DNA from: Sphingobacteriales bacterium TSM_CSS | Lineage (GTDB): Bacteria > Bacteroidota > Bacteroidia > Chitinophagales > UBA2359 | Assembly (NCBI GenBank): GCA_002212985.1 | Contig: NBMY01000071.1 | Coordinates: 21,305-85,304 of the forward strand | Length of the DNA stretch: 64,000 nucleotides | Reading direction: 5' to 3' | Part shown: in pieces, positions 53,737 through 63,177 of the stretch | How the letters are laid out: each line of letters starts with the position of its first letter | Numbering within the stretch: the first letter of the stretch is position 1 | Made by a program: the position numbers and the translations under genes | Notes under the pieces: model-generated | Seen by the model: the letters and a program-made list of their open reading frames with translations, nothing else | The model's database searches: none | Told to the model about the DNA's origin: nothing

Positions 53737-54222
53737 TTAGTCTGCTACATTCACTACAAGTTCATAAGACTTTGCCGGTGGATCTTGACCAGCCCAAGGC
53801 CGTTTATAGTCTAATTTGAGTTTTACCGAGCCGGGGGCCATTGTTTTAAAAGCATACCACTGCTTGCCGCCTACGCCTACGGCTTGTTGCGGGTTGGCAT
53901 CGGGAAAATAGTTTTCGGCAACTTTTTGTACAATGGCAGAATCAATATCCGCAATTACCCAGGTATAACCGGTTGTCATATTAGCTTCGAGCAGCAGGTT
54001 AAAAGATTGGCCTGTTTTAAGCATGGCGGTTTTGCCATTGTCGGCATCGGTAAATAAGTTAGGCAGTGTATCGGGCATAAAAACCGTTTTACCCTGTGTT
54101 TGAATGTTGGTATCGGCAGGGCTGTTTTTGTTATCTTTTTGCGTTTCTTTTCGGGCTTTGCAACCCGCCACTGCCAATAAAGCAGCTGCAGAAACCAATA
54201 ACATAAAAAAAGTGAAGCGCAT
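53737..54222 (-). CDS. Chagasin-type protease inhibitor lipoprotein (I42 family)
   Basis: 161 residues. Lipobox LLAVAGC (Cys about residue 20), then a linker with Lys/Asn/Thr. The I42 fold elements are LLLEANMTTGYTWVI (the N-x-T-T-G-[YF]-x-W loop that enters the active-site cleft), AVGVGGKQWYAFKT and LDYKRPWAGQDPPAKS. Inhibits papain-like cysteine peptidases in the periplasm or outside. It is 60 nt upstream of the R2lox gene on the same strand; a functional link is not implied by sequence. Confidence 0.88.
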   Translation of the reverse strand: MRFTFFMLLVSAAALLAVAGCKARKETQKDNKNSPADTNIQTQGKTVFMPDTLPNLFTDADNGKTAMLKTGQSFNLLLEANMTTGYTWVIADIDSAIVQKVAENYFPDANPQQAVGVGGKQWYAFKTMAPGSVKLKLDYKRPWAGQDPPAKSYELVVNVAD

Positions 54223-54412
54223 ATTAATGTTTTTTAGTAGTTTGTAAAATGCGGTATTGGGGGGTTAAGTTACAAAAACCAACCAATCTGACACAAAAAG
54301 TTGAAATAAGTTAAACTACCAGCCCATAAAACAACAATTCAGCTCAAATATACCATTACCGCTGCCAATAACCAACCTTGTTTAGCTGTTTTCGGGTACT
54401 TTTTTTGCGGGG

Positions 54413-55399
54413 TTATTCTTCGGCAAGTTCCAATATATCTTTGGGTATGCCTGTTTTTTGCAATTGCCGCGGGTAAACCACAAAATACCAGGTAATAAAT
54501 GATATAGAGCCAAGTATAATGGCTGCCTTTGCCATATTGGGCCAATGGGTAAGACGGGTAACAAAACTCTCTAAAAAAGCCGCCGTTATGAAAATAGGAA
54601 CCAACCCGATGATAATTTTTACCCCCTGCCCCGCCCCGCGCCGAAACGACTCCATGCGGGTGTAGGTACCAGGAAACAAAATGCTGTTGCCCATAACAAA
54701 ACCGGCACAACCGGCAATAACAATGGCTGATATTTCGAGCGTACCGTGTATCCAAATGGTAAGGAAAGAGGTTAAAAACAACCCCTTTTGGTAGAACAGG
54801 TATTGAAATGCTCCTACCATTATGCCGTTAAACAGCAAAATATAGGCTGTACCCAAAGAACAAAAAATACCCATAGCAAAAGCCATGAAAGAAACGCGCA
54901 CATTGTTAATGGTAATGCCCAAAAACATGGTTGTTTGATGACTGTCTTTGTAAACTGCCATCGGGTCACCTTTGGCTATGTTATCGAGGGTCATATTTAC
55001 ATAAGAATCACCCAAAATAAGGCGCACAAAGGTGGGGTCGTAGGCCGAAGACACTAAGCCAATAAGCAAGGCAATGGTAAAAAACAAAAAGGCATATAAA
55101 AAGTGGAATCTTGAGTGGTAAAAGAGGTAAGGCAGTTCAAATTTCCAGAAATTAACCACCCGTTGCCTGTCTTCGCGCTTATTTACATATATGGAGCGGT
55201 GTACTTTTACCGCCAATGCATTGAGGTAGGCCGTTACCTGGCTTTGGGGGTAAAAAGTGCGGGCATAAGAGAGGTCATCGGTTATTTGCACAAACAGTTC
55301 GGCCAGTTCATCGGGTTTTGCGCCTCGTTTTTCGTGCAGCAATTCCTCAAATCGCTTCCATTTATCGGCATTTTGTTTTATAAAAGCGGGTTCGCGCAT
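54413..55399 (-). CDS. Stage II sporulation protein M (SpoIIM) family membrane protein
   Basis: 328 residues. Cytosolic helical N-terminus (about 95 residues) then six or so membrane helices with the family segments LGITINNVRVSFMAFAMGIF, GTLEISAIVIAGCAGFVMGN (E in a helix) and FPGTYTRMESFRRGAGQGVK. Family members in non-sporulating Bacteroidota are common; role probably in membrane remodelling or transport, unproven. No RDD gene, its frequent partner, is adjacent. Confidence 0.87.
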   Translation of the reverse strand: MREPAFIKQNADKWKRFEELLHEKRGAKPDELAELFVQITDDLSYARTFYPQSQVTAYLNALAVKVHRSIYVNKREDRQRVVNFWKFELPYLFYHSRFHFLYAFLFFTIALLIGLVSSAYDPTFVRLILGDSYVNMTLDNIAKGDPMAVYKDSHQTTMFLGITINNVRVSFMAFAMGIFCSLGTAYILLFNGIMVGAFQYLFYQKGLFLTSFLTIWIHGTLEISAIVIAGCAGFVMGNSILFPGTYTRMESFRRGAGQGVKIIIGLVPIFITAAFLESFVTRLTHWPNMAKAAIILGSISFITWYFVVYPRQLQKTGIPKDILELAEE

Positions 55400-55685
55400 G
55401 GTGTTAAAATAAATTAAGCCAATGGTTGTTGAGCATGTGGCAAGGTCATGGCAACTAATGGCAACCGTTTTTGTACAGCCGGCAGGTATAATATGGCATA
55501 AAGATACTCGTTTTTTTTAAAATACAGGCATATTGGTGTTTCCATAAAAAAACCGAAAGGCAATGTTTGCGGCCGTTATTCCTGAGTAATTTGTAATTAC
55601 GATGAACTTTTGGGTTTATAGCAAGCATCTTTAAAAATCCCTTGAAAAATACAAACAAAAACTTGCAAACGTTAACATGTCATCA

Positions 55686-55693
55686 TATATTTG
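55686..55693 (+). promoter_or_regulatory. -7 element, 4 nt before the methyltransferase start
   Basis: TATATTTG fits TAnnTTTG and ends 4 nt before the ATG at 55698. A CTTG at 55662-55665, 20 nt upstream, is a near-match to the -33 TTTG. Implies a leaderless or near-leaderless mRNA. Confidence 0.5.
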
Positions 55694-55697
55694 CGTT

Positions 55698-56636
55698 ATG
55701 AACAGTTCAATTAACAGCCCATTCCGTTATGCAGGCGGTAAGTTTTACGCAAGAAAACTTATACTTGCTCATATCCCATCTCATACCGCATATATTGAAC
55801 CATTTGCGGGTGGTGGCAGTATTTTTTTTGCCAAACCGAAAGTTCGCTTTAACCAGCTTAACGACATTGACGACGAGCTTGTGAATGTCTATCTAACAAT
55901 TCGAGATAATCCCAATGATTTGATTTGCTTTCTCAAAAGGCAACCCTCAGAAAAAAGCAAAATACCCGAATACCTTACCGAAGATGTTTTAGTTGGCAGC
56001 CCTTTGCCTGCAACAAAGGAACTACATGGCTTTTTCAAAAATGAGTTTAAACCAAAAAGTACTCTTGAAAGAGCAGGGTGTTGGTTTTACCTGAACAGAA
56101 CATCATACAGCGGCATAATGAATACAAAAAACATGTATTGGGGTTACGGCGACAAGTATTCTATGCAACCCAAAAACTGGGCACAGAATATAATGAGAAC
56201 AAGTCAAAAATTGCAAGGTGTTGAAATAACCAATCTTGATTTTGAAAACATAATAGACAAGGCGCCCAACGGTGCATTGTTATTCATTGATCCTCCTTAC
56301 TTTAATGCAGCTCAAGATAAATTTTATCAGCACTTTTTCTCAAAAGATGACCATTCTCGTCTTGCTGCTTGTTTGCGGCGCAACAACCACCGGCTGAAAC
56401 TTTTCATCACTTACGATAATACACCCGAAATTCGGGAATTATATAGTTGGGCAACTGAAATGCACGACAAAGAATGGAACTATTGCTTACAACGTACCGA
56501 CGACCAAAAAAACAGAACCGACAAAAAAGGCGAAAGATACAAAGGGAAAGAACTGTTCATATTAAATTACAATTCCAACCAAGCTTTAATTTTTGAGCCT
56601 GATTTTGCCTTATTTTCTTCGGGTAGTTTGGTTTAA
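55698..56636 (+). CDS. DNA adenine methyltransferase (D12 class), restriction-modification
   Basis: 312 residues from the ATG at 55698 (the frame from 55677 adds 7). N-terminal region FRYAGGKFYARKLI is the D12-class start. S-adenosylmethionine motif PFAGGGSIFF (about residues 35-43), a target-recognition part in the middle, and the catalytic D198-P-P-Y201 (LFIDPPYFNAAQ) order it as an N6-adenine alpha-type enzyme. Converges with the nuclease gene (27-nt overlap of 3' ends). AT-rich relative to neighbours, as expected for a transferred cassette. Recognition sequence unknown. Confidence 0.92.
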   Translation: MNSSINSPFRYAGGKFYARKLILAHIPSHTAYIEPFAGGGSIFFAKPKVRFNQLNDIDDELVNVYLTIRDNPNDLICFLKRQPSEKSKIPEYLTEDVLVGSPLPATKELHGFFKNEFKPKSTLERAGCWFYLNRTSYSGIMNTKNMYWGYGDKYSMQPKNWAQNIMRTSQKLQGVEITNLDFENIIDKAPNGALLFIDPPYFNAAQDKFYQHFFSKDDHSRLAACLRRNNHRLKLFITYDNTPEIRELYSWATEMHDKEWNYCLQRTDDQKNRTDKKGERYKGKELFILNYNSNQALIFEPDFALFSSGSLV

Positions 56637-57365
56637 CTTGCGTTTCTCTTCAACAACCTCCAACAACCTTTCTTCAATGCTATGTAATGATTTCCAATTT
56701 TCATCGTTAAATAATTTCACATACGGGGTTCTTGGAATAAAGCCATCTACCGCTATATCCTTTGGAATGCAGTAACGCCAATCACTTTCGCCAGCTTTAA
56801 TCAAATCTTCATCAGACAAAACATCGTAAAATTCGTAGAGTATTTTTTTTAAATTTTTATCATAGATTACTTCCAAATGCTCGCCAACAGTATTGCCTTG
56901 AAATATTGCATTCGAAGTGTTTGTAATCAATACATCAAAGCTATCGACAGAATATCTGTCGTTTGAAGAGCCTGCCAATTTTATATTGCTTCTCGACCTA
57001 TGGCTTTTAACTAAGAAATAAGGAACGTTAAAATTTCTGCTCCTTTTTCCATCTTTAAAAGATCCCCGAACCGCACTTTTGCTTTCAACCTTTAAAATCA
57101 TACCTGTTCTGCGATGGGTAATGCTAATGTCTTCATCATAAATGCCTGTTTGAGCGTTAAGATTTAGCTTTTGAACACTCCATGTTGTTCGGGGCAGTAA
57201 CTTTTCCAACAAAAGAAAAGCATTGTATTCCATTGCTTTTCCTCTTATCATTGGAGTTACCTTTTGATCTTCAAGAACCTCAAACAAATACTCTTGAGGA
57301 ACATTAAATTTGCTGCAATACAACAGGAGTTTATCGGCCAATTTTATTTTATCTTCATTCATCAT
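56610..57365 (-). CDS. Type II restriction endonuclease
   Basis: 251 residues from the ATG at 57365 (a second ATG at 57362); the frame extends upstream inside the HTH gene but MMNEDKIKLADKLL is the sensible start. A PD-(D/E)XK-like core is visible: D79 (YDEDISI), E94-x-K96 (LKVESKSAVRG) and flanking strands; the C-terminal part contains VDSFDVLITN and LKKILYEFYDVL. Not matched to a specific enzyme. Overlaps the controller gene's stop by 11 nt, so translation is coupled; overlaps the methyltransferase 3' end by 27 nt. Confidence 0.85.
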   Translation of the reverse strand: MMNEDKIKLADKLLLYCSKFNVPQEYLFEVLEDQKVTPMIRGKAMEYNAFLLLEKLLPRTTWSVQKLNLNAQTGIYDEDISITHRRTGMILKVESKSAVRGSFKDGKRSRNFNVPYFLVKSHRSRSNIKLAGSSNDRYSVDSFDVLITNTSNAIFQGNTVGEHLEVIYDKNLKKILYEFYDVLSDEDLIKAGESDWRYCIPKDIAVDGFIPRTPYVKLFNDENWKSLHSIEERLLEVVEEKRKLNQTTRRK

Positions 57366-57588
57366 TTTCGGGTATTCTTTTTGTGAATTCTGCAATATCA
57401 CAGCCAAGACAATTAGCAATTTTAACCAGCGTTAAGAAACTTACATTTCTTTCACCCCTTTCAATTCCACCAACATAAGAGCGATCAACCTCTGCTTGCC
57501 AAGCAAGTTGCTCTTGCGACAAACCTTTCAATTTGCGCTGTTCACGAATTTGCTTACCCAATCCCACTAAATGTTTGTTCTTTTTCAC
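57355..57588 (-). CDS. Controller (C) protein, XRE-type HTH regulator
   Basis: 77 residues from a GTG at 57588 (VKKNKHLVGLGKQIREQRKL); the frame is open to a TTG at 57612 without a Met. HTH_3 signature: LKGLSQEQLAWQAEVDRSYV and GIERGERNVSFLTLVKIANC. C proteins autoregulate and delay nuclease expression until the host DNA is methylated. The GTG choice is supported by a -7 element 4 nt upstream and by direct repeats just upstream. Confidence 0.88.
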   Translation of the reverse strand: MKKNKHLVGLGKQIREQRKLKGLSQEQLAWQAEVDRSYVGGIERGERNVSFLTLVKIANCLGCDIAEFTKRIPENDE

Positions 57589-57592
57589 GAGG

Positions 57593-57600
57593 CAAACATA
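57593..57600 (-). promoter_or_regulatory. -7 element of the controller-nuclease operon
   Basis: Minus-strand TATGTTTG (complement of 57593-57600), TAnnTTTG, 4 nt before the GTG start. Same 4-nt spacing as the methyltransferase and MarR promoters in this window. Confidence 0.5.
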
Positions 57601-57607
57601 AGCATTT

Positions 57608-57633
57608 ATCAACTATAACATCACCGACTATAA
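57608..57633 (-). promoter_or_regulatory. Candidate C-protein operator (direct repeats)
   Basis: Two copies of an 11-mer, minus strand TTATAGTTGAT (complement of 57608-57618) and TTATAGTCGGT (57623-57633), 15-nt period, 9 of 11 identical. They cover the region where the -33 element would lie, so binding could block or shape polymerase access. Confidence 0.5.
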
Positions 57634-57879
57634 TACCTCATTTCATGCAACTATTATAAGACCGAATAAGAAGAACTGCCTTCAAAATGGCTTTATGTGC
57701 GTGTGCGTCGAAAGCAATTGTTTAACTTTAGTACTACCTGTCGCTATTATCCAAATTAGCTTTTCAAAGAGTTGTTTACTTTTCCCGCCATAAAAACCAC
57801 CAAAACACAACATTTACACCTGTTAAATGGTGGCGGCAGTAACAGAAGAATAACAAAAAAACAGAACTTTGCACCCGCT

Positions 57880-59286
57880 ATGGCAGGTAAAAAAAATATA
57901 ACACCCCCGCTGCCGCCCGGCTCAGCCGCCAACGTACCTGTTGTAGCAGAGCAGGGCGGGGAACTATCGCAAATTTATACCCATGTGCGGCTGCCTTTAA
58001 CTGAACTGGAAGCGTTCATTAACCAATATCTGCCCGATGGGTACAGTCTGTTTCAGACCTCCTCGTTGCAATTGGGGCTTGCCCAAAGTTTGCTACCCTA
58101 CACGGTATCGGCCGAAATTATTAAACCGGCGCCGCTGCGGCTGAGCGCTGAAAACAATGCGCTCTTCCTTTTTTTACCCCTTCAGGCCAAGGTGAGTTTA
58201 AAAGACAAAGGCATACTACTGCGCCTTACACCGCTGGAAGCCATTATGCAGGTAACGGTTAAAGCCCGCATACAAATGCACCTCAAAAGCAACTGGCGCC
58301 TGTTTACCCGAACCGAAACAGAAGAATTTACATGGCAAATAAGCCCCGAATTCAGAATTTTAGGCGTACCCGTTGGCGCTATGGGCAGCATTGAAAGCGA
58401 ACTGGAACAACTCCTTGCTGTTTGGATAGGTAAAATTGACGAGGTAATTGCCCAAAAGTTAGATTTCCGAAGCATTGCCTTTGCCGTTTGGGAAACCCTG
58501 CAACAACCTCTTCAAATTTGGGACGAACCCGAAATGTGGCTTCGCTGCCGGCCGGGTAATGTATATTTATCGGGCATTAAAACAGCAGGCAAACAATTGG
58601 AAATGAACTTATCTATTGAAGGATTGATAGAAAATGCTACCCAACAGCCGCCTGTTCCGCCTCCTGCCCTGCTGCCATTGCCCGATGTGCAACTTTTCAG
58701 AAACCAAACGCAGGAAAATTCTGTCCGGCCGGCGGTGGTAAAAGTGGTAAACTATCTGGCCTATAGCAAAGTAAGCCAGGTTATTAACGACCACCTGAGC
58801 CAGTATGTGTACCGTTTTTTTAACAACCTGTATCACCTTAAATTTGGCAACGTGCAGTTGTATGCCTCGCCCGAAAAAAACATGGCATTAATTGAAGCCG
58901 GTTTTAGCGGCTCCATGAGTGGTAAAGCCTACCTGCGCTTTAACCCCCACTACAACACGGCACAAAAAACACTCTCGCTCCGCAATTTTGAGTATGAACT
59001 TAATACCGGCAGCCTGCTGCTTAACCTTGCAAACCGGTTTGCAGGGCAAGCCTTGGCCGATAAAATTTGCGATACCATACAAGAACTCATTAATGAGCAA
59101 TTGCAGGAATTAAACCTGTTTTTAACCCGATTTCTGAAAAAACAACAGGTGGCAAACGTAGTTTTTACTGCCAACCCTACCGATATTTACATAGAAAGCG
59201 TAACTTTTGCCCAAACGCATATAAAGGCAGTGCTGGCGCTAAAAGGGGCATCGTATGCCACCGTTTTGCTCAACGGTTATTTTTAA
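57880..59286 (+). CDS. DUF4403 family protein
   Basis: 468 residues from the first ATG (57880); the frame is open to a TTG at 57772. The two halves show DUF4403 features: IYTHVRLPLTELEAFINQYL near residue 35, then beta-strand-rich lipid-binding-like modules (LRLSAENNALFLFLPLQAKV, IESELEQLLAVWIGKIDEVI) and YLRFNPHYNTAQKTLSLRNF. The fold is predicted to be SMP/BPI-like, suggesting lipid contact. No lipobox and no clear signal peptide from this start, which is odd for the family. Monocistronic. Confidence 0.82.
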   Translation: MAGKKNITPPLPPGSAANVPVVAEQGGELSQIYTHVRLPLTELEAFINQYLPDGYSLFQTSSLQLGLAQSLLPYTVSAEIIKPAPLRLSAENNALFLFLPLQAKVSLKDKGILLRLTPLEAIMQVTVKARIQMHLKSNWRLFTRTETEEFTWQISPEFRILGVPVGAMGSIESELEQLLAVWIGKIDEVIAQKLDFRSIAFAVWETLQQPLQIWDEPEMWLRCRPGNVYLSGIKTAGKQLEMNLSIEGLIENATQQPPVPPPALLPLPDVQLFRNQTQENSVRPAVVKVVNYLAYSKVSQVINDHLSQYVYRFFNNLYHLKFGNVQLYASPEKNMALIEAGFSGSMSGKAYLRFNPHYNTAQKTLSLRNFEYELNTGSLLLNLANRFAGQALADKICDTIQELINEQLQELNLFLTRFLKKQQVANVVFTANPTDIYIESVTFAQTHIKAVLALKGASYATVLLNGYF

Positions 59287-59368
59287 AATTGCCTTCCAAT
59301 GCTAAAATCCAGTACCTTTTGCCATTTATAATGCCAAGGTAATTACATTAAAAACAGGTAAATTTGTG

Positions 59369-59376
59369 TATCTTTG
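59369..59376 (+). promoter_or_regulatory. -7 element 4 nt before the MarR start
   Basis: TATCTTTG fits TAnnTTTG; followed by CCCC and the ATG at 59381. Predicts a leaderless or nearly leaderless transcript. Confidence 0.55.
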
Positions 59377-59380
59377 CCCC

Positions 59381-59881
59381 ATGGATTACAATCAACTCAA
59401 CAACAACGACGATTTTGCCAAAATAGCCAATACTTTTGTCGTGTACAAAGTGCGGTCTGTATGGCATGAAATAGCACGCATGTATAACGAAATGGCAGTA
59501 GGATACAACAGTTCCATGGCGGCGGGTTTTATTTTGCTTACCATTAACGAAGAAAAAGGCACGCCTGTAACCAAAATAGCGCCCCGCATGGGCATGGAAC
59601 CCAACAGCTTGTCGCGCGTGCTGAAATCTATGCAGCAGCGTGGGCTGATAGTGCGCCGCAAAGATGGTTCCGATAACCGGAAAGTATATGTTTGCCTTAC
59701 CGACTATGGCAGGGAAATGCGAAAACTGGCCCTTAAAGGGGTTTACCGTGTAAACCAGCAAATTTTAAACCAGTTTCCGCCAGAAAAAATAGACGCTTTC
59801 TTAGAGGTAATGAACGCCATACCCAATGTGGTAAATGATGTTTGCTCACAATTAGTTACCGAAAATCGGCAAACACCCTAA
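59381..59881 (+). CDS. MarR family transcriptional regulator
   Basis: 166 residues from the ATG at 59381. Winged HTH with the family layout: SSMAAGFILLTINEEKGTPV, KIAPRMGMEPNSLSRVLKSM (recognition helix) and the wing LIVRRKDGSDNRKVYVCLTD. Flanking helices mediate dimerisation. Length is normal. Targets unknown; no divergent transporter or degradative gene is adjacent. Neighbouring downstream gene is convergent. Confidence 0.92.
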   Translation: MDYNQLNNNDDFAKIANTFVVYKVRSVWHEIARMYNEMAVGYNSSMAAGFILLTINEEKGTPVTKIAPRMGMEPNSLSRVLKSMQQRGLIVRRKDGSDNRKVYVCLTDYGREMRKLALKGVYRVNQQILNQFPPEKIDAFLEVMNAIPNVVNDVCSQLVTENRQTP

Positions 59882-59985
59882 CCCAACCTTTAGTTGCAAA
59901 ACCATATAGGGTAATTTCCAGCGGCGCACTTTAAATTTCTCCATAATTTAACGCAAGGTAGCGATGGCAGAAACCTTTTGGCACG

Positions 59986-62900
59986 CTACAGGTTAAAGTT
60001 AAAATTGCGCACGGCTTTAATGGGGTTCAGTGCGCTAAAGTTAATGAGGAAGGTAATGCGCTCATACCATTTGAGGTTGTTTGCCTCATACACCTCTTTT
60101 ATATTGTTTGATGATACCAATGACCAGTAAACTTCTATTGCATCGGGTACCGGGGTAAGGGCAATGCCGCCATCAAAAAACACTTTTCCCGACCATAACC
60201 CGTCATCGGCAACATCGGTATAAGGTATTCCAATATCGGCATAGAGTTTAAGCGGCAGTTTTTTAAGCATTGGCACCGATGCTTTAAGGTTGGCAGCCAG
60301 CAAATATTTATCGGTATAACCTATTGAAAGGGGCACTTTAAAACCGCCGGCTCCGGTGCCAACCTGATGTGTCCAAAAGCCTTCGGGTTCGTTTCGGCCT
60401 ATAAACACCTGGTCAATGGCATAGTCGTAGCCACCGCGCATGGTAAGGGGCAACAAAACGGGCGAATTGGTGTCGGTTAGCGTATTATTTTGCAAAAATG
60501 CGGCGCCAAACAGGCGCACGGCCAATCCGCTTTTGGGGCTGTTTCCGTAAGAAAACAAGTATTTTACCTCGGCCTGTGCCAGCGCAAACTCCTTGCCCTG
60601 CTGCATGGTTACGCTCCAGCCAAGGGGGTTAATGCGGCGGTTGTTGCGGCAGGTAAAAGCCAACTCATTGAGGTAAAAATCTTGGGGTACGGCGCTGCAG
60701 TTGGTATTGGGCGGGCAGTTGTAGGTGTTGCGCAGCACGTTTACATGGCGCAGGGTAAGCCGGCGCTCTATGGCATGGCGCGGGTTTTTCTTTTTAAAGG
60801 TTAACTCCAAACGGGGAGCAATTCGGTAAAATTTGTAAACTTCGGTACTAAGGGTGCGGTCGGTTAAACTGGTATCGGTACTAAACACGCTAAAATTACC
60901 GTTTCCGAATGTAGCGCCGCCCAAGGCTAATTCAACGTGTTCAAAAACCTTGCTGGGGTATTTGTTCCAGCTAACCTCGCCAATGCCCGAAAAACTGTTG
61001 GAGCCAACGGCATACATGGGCACTAAGGTAAACTGCACAGGGCGCACCGGTATAAGGCTGTTGTAAAAAGCCATACCCAGCATAAATTTATCATACACAT
61101 TATACCCAATGGCAGGAGCAAAAAACAATTGGGTTCGGTTTGGGTTTTCGAGGCTGCCAAAGGGTTGCAGGCGCAGGGGTTCCATTCGCTTAAACAACTT
61201 GTGCAGGTGCAGGGTATTGTTTCGGCGGTTGGTTTCGGGCATTTGTTGCAGGGCATCTACTTTGAGCACATCGTAGTTGCCCGCCGGAAAAGTAACTTCC
61301 GAGGCACCGGTAAAACCATCATACCAGTTGGTTTGCACGGGTTGCCCGTCTTTAAATGCAGTAACAGAAAAGGGGGCTTCAATACCGGTTTTTTTGTTTT
61401 GTTTAAGGGTGAGCAGGTCGTATTGGGTGTTGCCAATGGTTTTGGCGTTGCGTTTACGGCTTACCAAACTATAATCGAGTTTTTTGGTGGTATTGAGCAT
61501 ATCGTCAAAAAACCAGTTGAGGTGATTACCTGTTTTGGCGGCAAAAAGTTGTTTCAGGTCTTGGGGATATGGGTGTTTAAAGCTGTATTGGCGATAATAC
61601 TCGTGCATAATACTATCGAGGGTAGGAGTGCCAATGGCTGCCTGCAGGTAGGTAAAAACCAGGGCGGTTTTACCATACACAATTCCGCCGTAGTTAAGGG
61701 GTGTGTAGTCGGCGGCGGGTTGGTCAATGGCTTGGTCGGCGTTTTTTCGGGCATGAATGAGGTAGAGGTAATACATTAAATCGGAAGATTTGTAGGCGGT
61801 AAGGTCAAATGCGCGGCCAATGCCTGTGTTTGCCATTTCGCCAATGAGTTTGGCATCGGGGTATTTTTCGGCAAGGTAGCGGTATTCGTAGTAAGAGTTC
61901 ATGCCTTCGTCCATCCAGGGGTGTTGCCTTTCGTTAGAGGCCAATATGCCGTAGAACCAATTATGCCCCACTTCGTGCAGAATCACATCTTCCAGCGCTT
62001 TTGCCGAACCGCTTTTACCAATTACGGTAATCATGGGGTATTCCATGCCGGCGCCGGCGCTAAGGGCGCTTTGTACGGCGGTGCAGTGGTTGTAGGGGTA
62101 AAGTCCTACTTTATCGGAGTAAAAATACACGGCATCTGCCACGTATTGCGCGCCTTTTGTCCACAAAGAAGCCTCTTCGTTGGTAAACATAGCCCAGGCA
62201 ATTACTTTTCGGTTTGAGTTGGGCAGTGGTACGGTGTCGGTAAGCACATGAAAGCGTTTATCGGCAAACCATGCAAAATCGTGTATGCTGTCTTGTTTGT
62301 ATTGCAGGGTTTTAAGTTGCAATGCCGATGGCGGAAAAGAAAGATCTTTTTCATTAAAATTACCGTTTTTTTGAATGGTTTCCTGTACTTTTTGGGCAAG
62401 CCATGTTTGCTCTTCGGGGTTTTGCAAGCGGCCGGTAGCGCCTACCACGTAGTTTTGAGGCAGGGTAATTTGCACGTCAAAGCTGCCAAATTCGCTGTAA
62501 AACTCGCCTTGGTCTAAGTACGGCATGGGGTGCCAGCCTTTGGCATCATAAACCGCGGGCTTGGGGTACCATTGAGTTATTTGGTAAGACTGCCCCACAT
62601 GCCCCAGGCGCGAGAAGCTATCGGGAATTTTTACGGTAAACGGGGTTTGAATGGTTATTTTTTCGCCTTTTTTAAGCGGCCGGGGCAGGGTAATTTTGGC
62701 AATATCGGGGTTTTTCTTGTCGTACTCCCATGTCAGCGGTTTACCGTCTGCTTCAAAAGCAAGCCCGTCAATAAACCCTCTTTCGGCGCTTTTGGAGTAA
62801 TAAAATTTGGCGCTGCCGTTTTCCAACTGTTGTTTGGCAAAGGCGGTGCTTTGGTTTTTATAGGCATTGGGCCACAGGTGAAAGTACAAAAAAGGCAGTT

Positions 62901-63075
62901 CATCGGGCGAGTTGTTTACGTACTCCACCTTTTCAAAGCCGGTAAGCGTGTGTGCGGTGTCGTTAAGGCTTACCTCTATTTGGTAGTTTACCTCCTGCTG
63001 CCAGCCTTGTGCGGCAAGTGGCATTATACACAATAAAGTTATTAAAGCGGGTAAAATGAATTTAAAAAACTGCAT
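59986..63075 (-). CDS. M1 family metallopeptidase with C-terminal membrane-anchored-like region
   Basis: 1029 residues. Signal peptide ends MPLAAQ. Zinc site H367-E-V-G-H371 with E390 in VILHEVGHNWFYGILAS and HPWMDEGMNSYYEY, and an N-terminal-binding GAGMEYPMITV in place of GAMEN. The catalytic part ends near residue 600. The long C-terminal region (about 620-1029) is beta-rich, with aromatic strands (LFFAPAIGYNVYDKFMLGMA, VSWNKYPSKVFEHVELALG) that look like an outer-membrane-barrel-type segment, as seen in Bacteroidota aminopeptidase fusions. It would place the protease at the cell surface. Divergent from the BtuF-like gene. Confidence 0.9.
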   Translation of the reverse strand: MQFFKFILPALITLLCIMPLAAQGWQQEVNYQIEVSLNDTAHTLTGFEKVEYVNNSPDELPFLYFHLWPNAYKNQSTAFAKQQLENGSAKFYYSKSAERGFIDGLAFEADGKPLTWEYDKKNPDIAKITLPRPLKKGEKITIQTPFTVKIPDSFSRLGHVGQSYQITQWYPKPAVYDAKGWHPMPYLDQGEFYSEFGSFDVQITLPQNYVVGATGRLQNPEEQTWLAQKVQETIQKNGNFNEKDLSFPPSALQLKTLQYKQDSIHDFAWFADKRFHVLTDTVPLPNSNRKVIAWAMFTNEEASLWTKGAQYVADAVYFYSDKVGLYPYNHCTAVQSALSAGAGMEYPMITVIGKSGSAKALEDVILHEVGHNWFYGILASNERQHPWMDEGMNSYYEYRYLAEKYPDAKLIGEMANTGIGRAFDLTAYKSSDLMYYLYLIHARKNADQAIDQPAADYTPLNYGGIVYGKTALVFTYLQAAIGTPTLDSIMHEYYRQYSFKHPYPQDLKQLFAAKTGNHLNWFFDDMLNTTKKLDYSLVSRKRNAKTIGNTQYDLLTLKQNKKTGIEAPFSVTAFKDGQPVQTNWYDGFTGASEVTFPAGNYDVLKVDALQQMPETNRRNNTLHLHKLFKRMEPLRLQPFGSLENPNRTQLFFAPAIGYNVYDKFMLGMAFYNSLIPVRPVQFTLVPMYAVGSNSFSGIGEVSWNKYPSKVFEHVELALGGATFGNGNFSVFSTDTSLTDRTLSTEVYKFYRIAPRLELTFKKKNPRHAIERRLTLRHVNVLRNTYNCPPNTNCSAVPQDFYLNELAFTCRNNRRINPLGWSVTMQQGKEFALAQAEVKYLFSYGNSPKSGLAVRLFGAAFLQNNTLTDTNSPVLLPLTMRGGYDYAIDQVFIGRNEPEGFWTHQVGTGAGGFKVPLSIGYTDKYLLAANLKASVPMLKKLPLKLYADIGIPYTDVADDGLWSGKVFFDGGIALTPVPDAIEVYWSLVSSNNIKEVYEANNLKWYERITFLINFSALNPIKAVRNFNFNL

Positions 63076-63177
63076 AAAACAAAAACTATAAACGGTTTAA
63101 CAAATGCAAACAAAGTGAAACAGTGGTAAAGCAGCTCAAAAGTAGCAAACATTTACACAACCTGCCTTATAAATGCC

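Noticed and set aside
55677..55697. Earlier start for the methyltransferase
   Set aside because: The -7 element TATATTTG lies inside this extension, and D12 homology begins after the ATG at 55698.
57772..57879. Upstream TTG-initiated extension of the DUF4403 gene
   Set aside because: No Met or family similarity in the 36-residue extension; ATG at 57880 is preferred.
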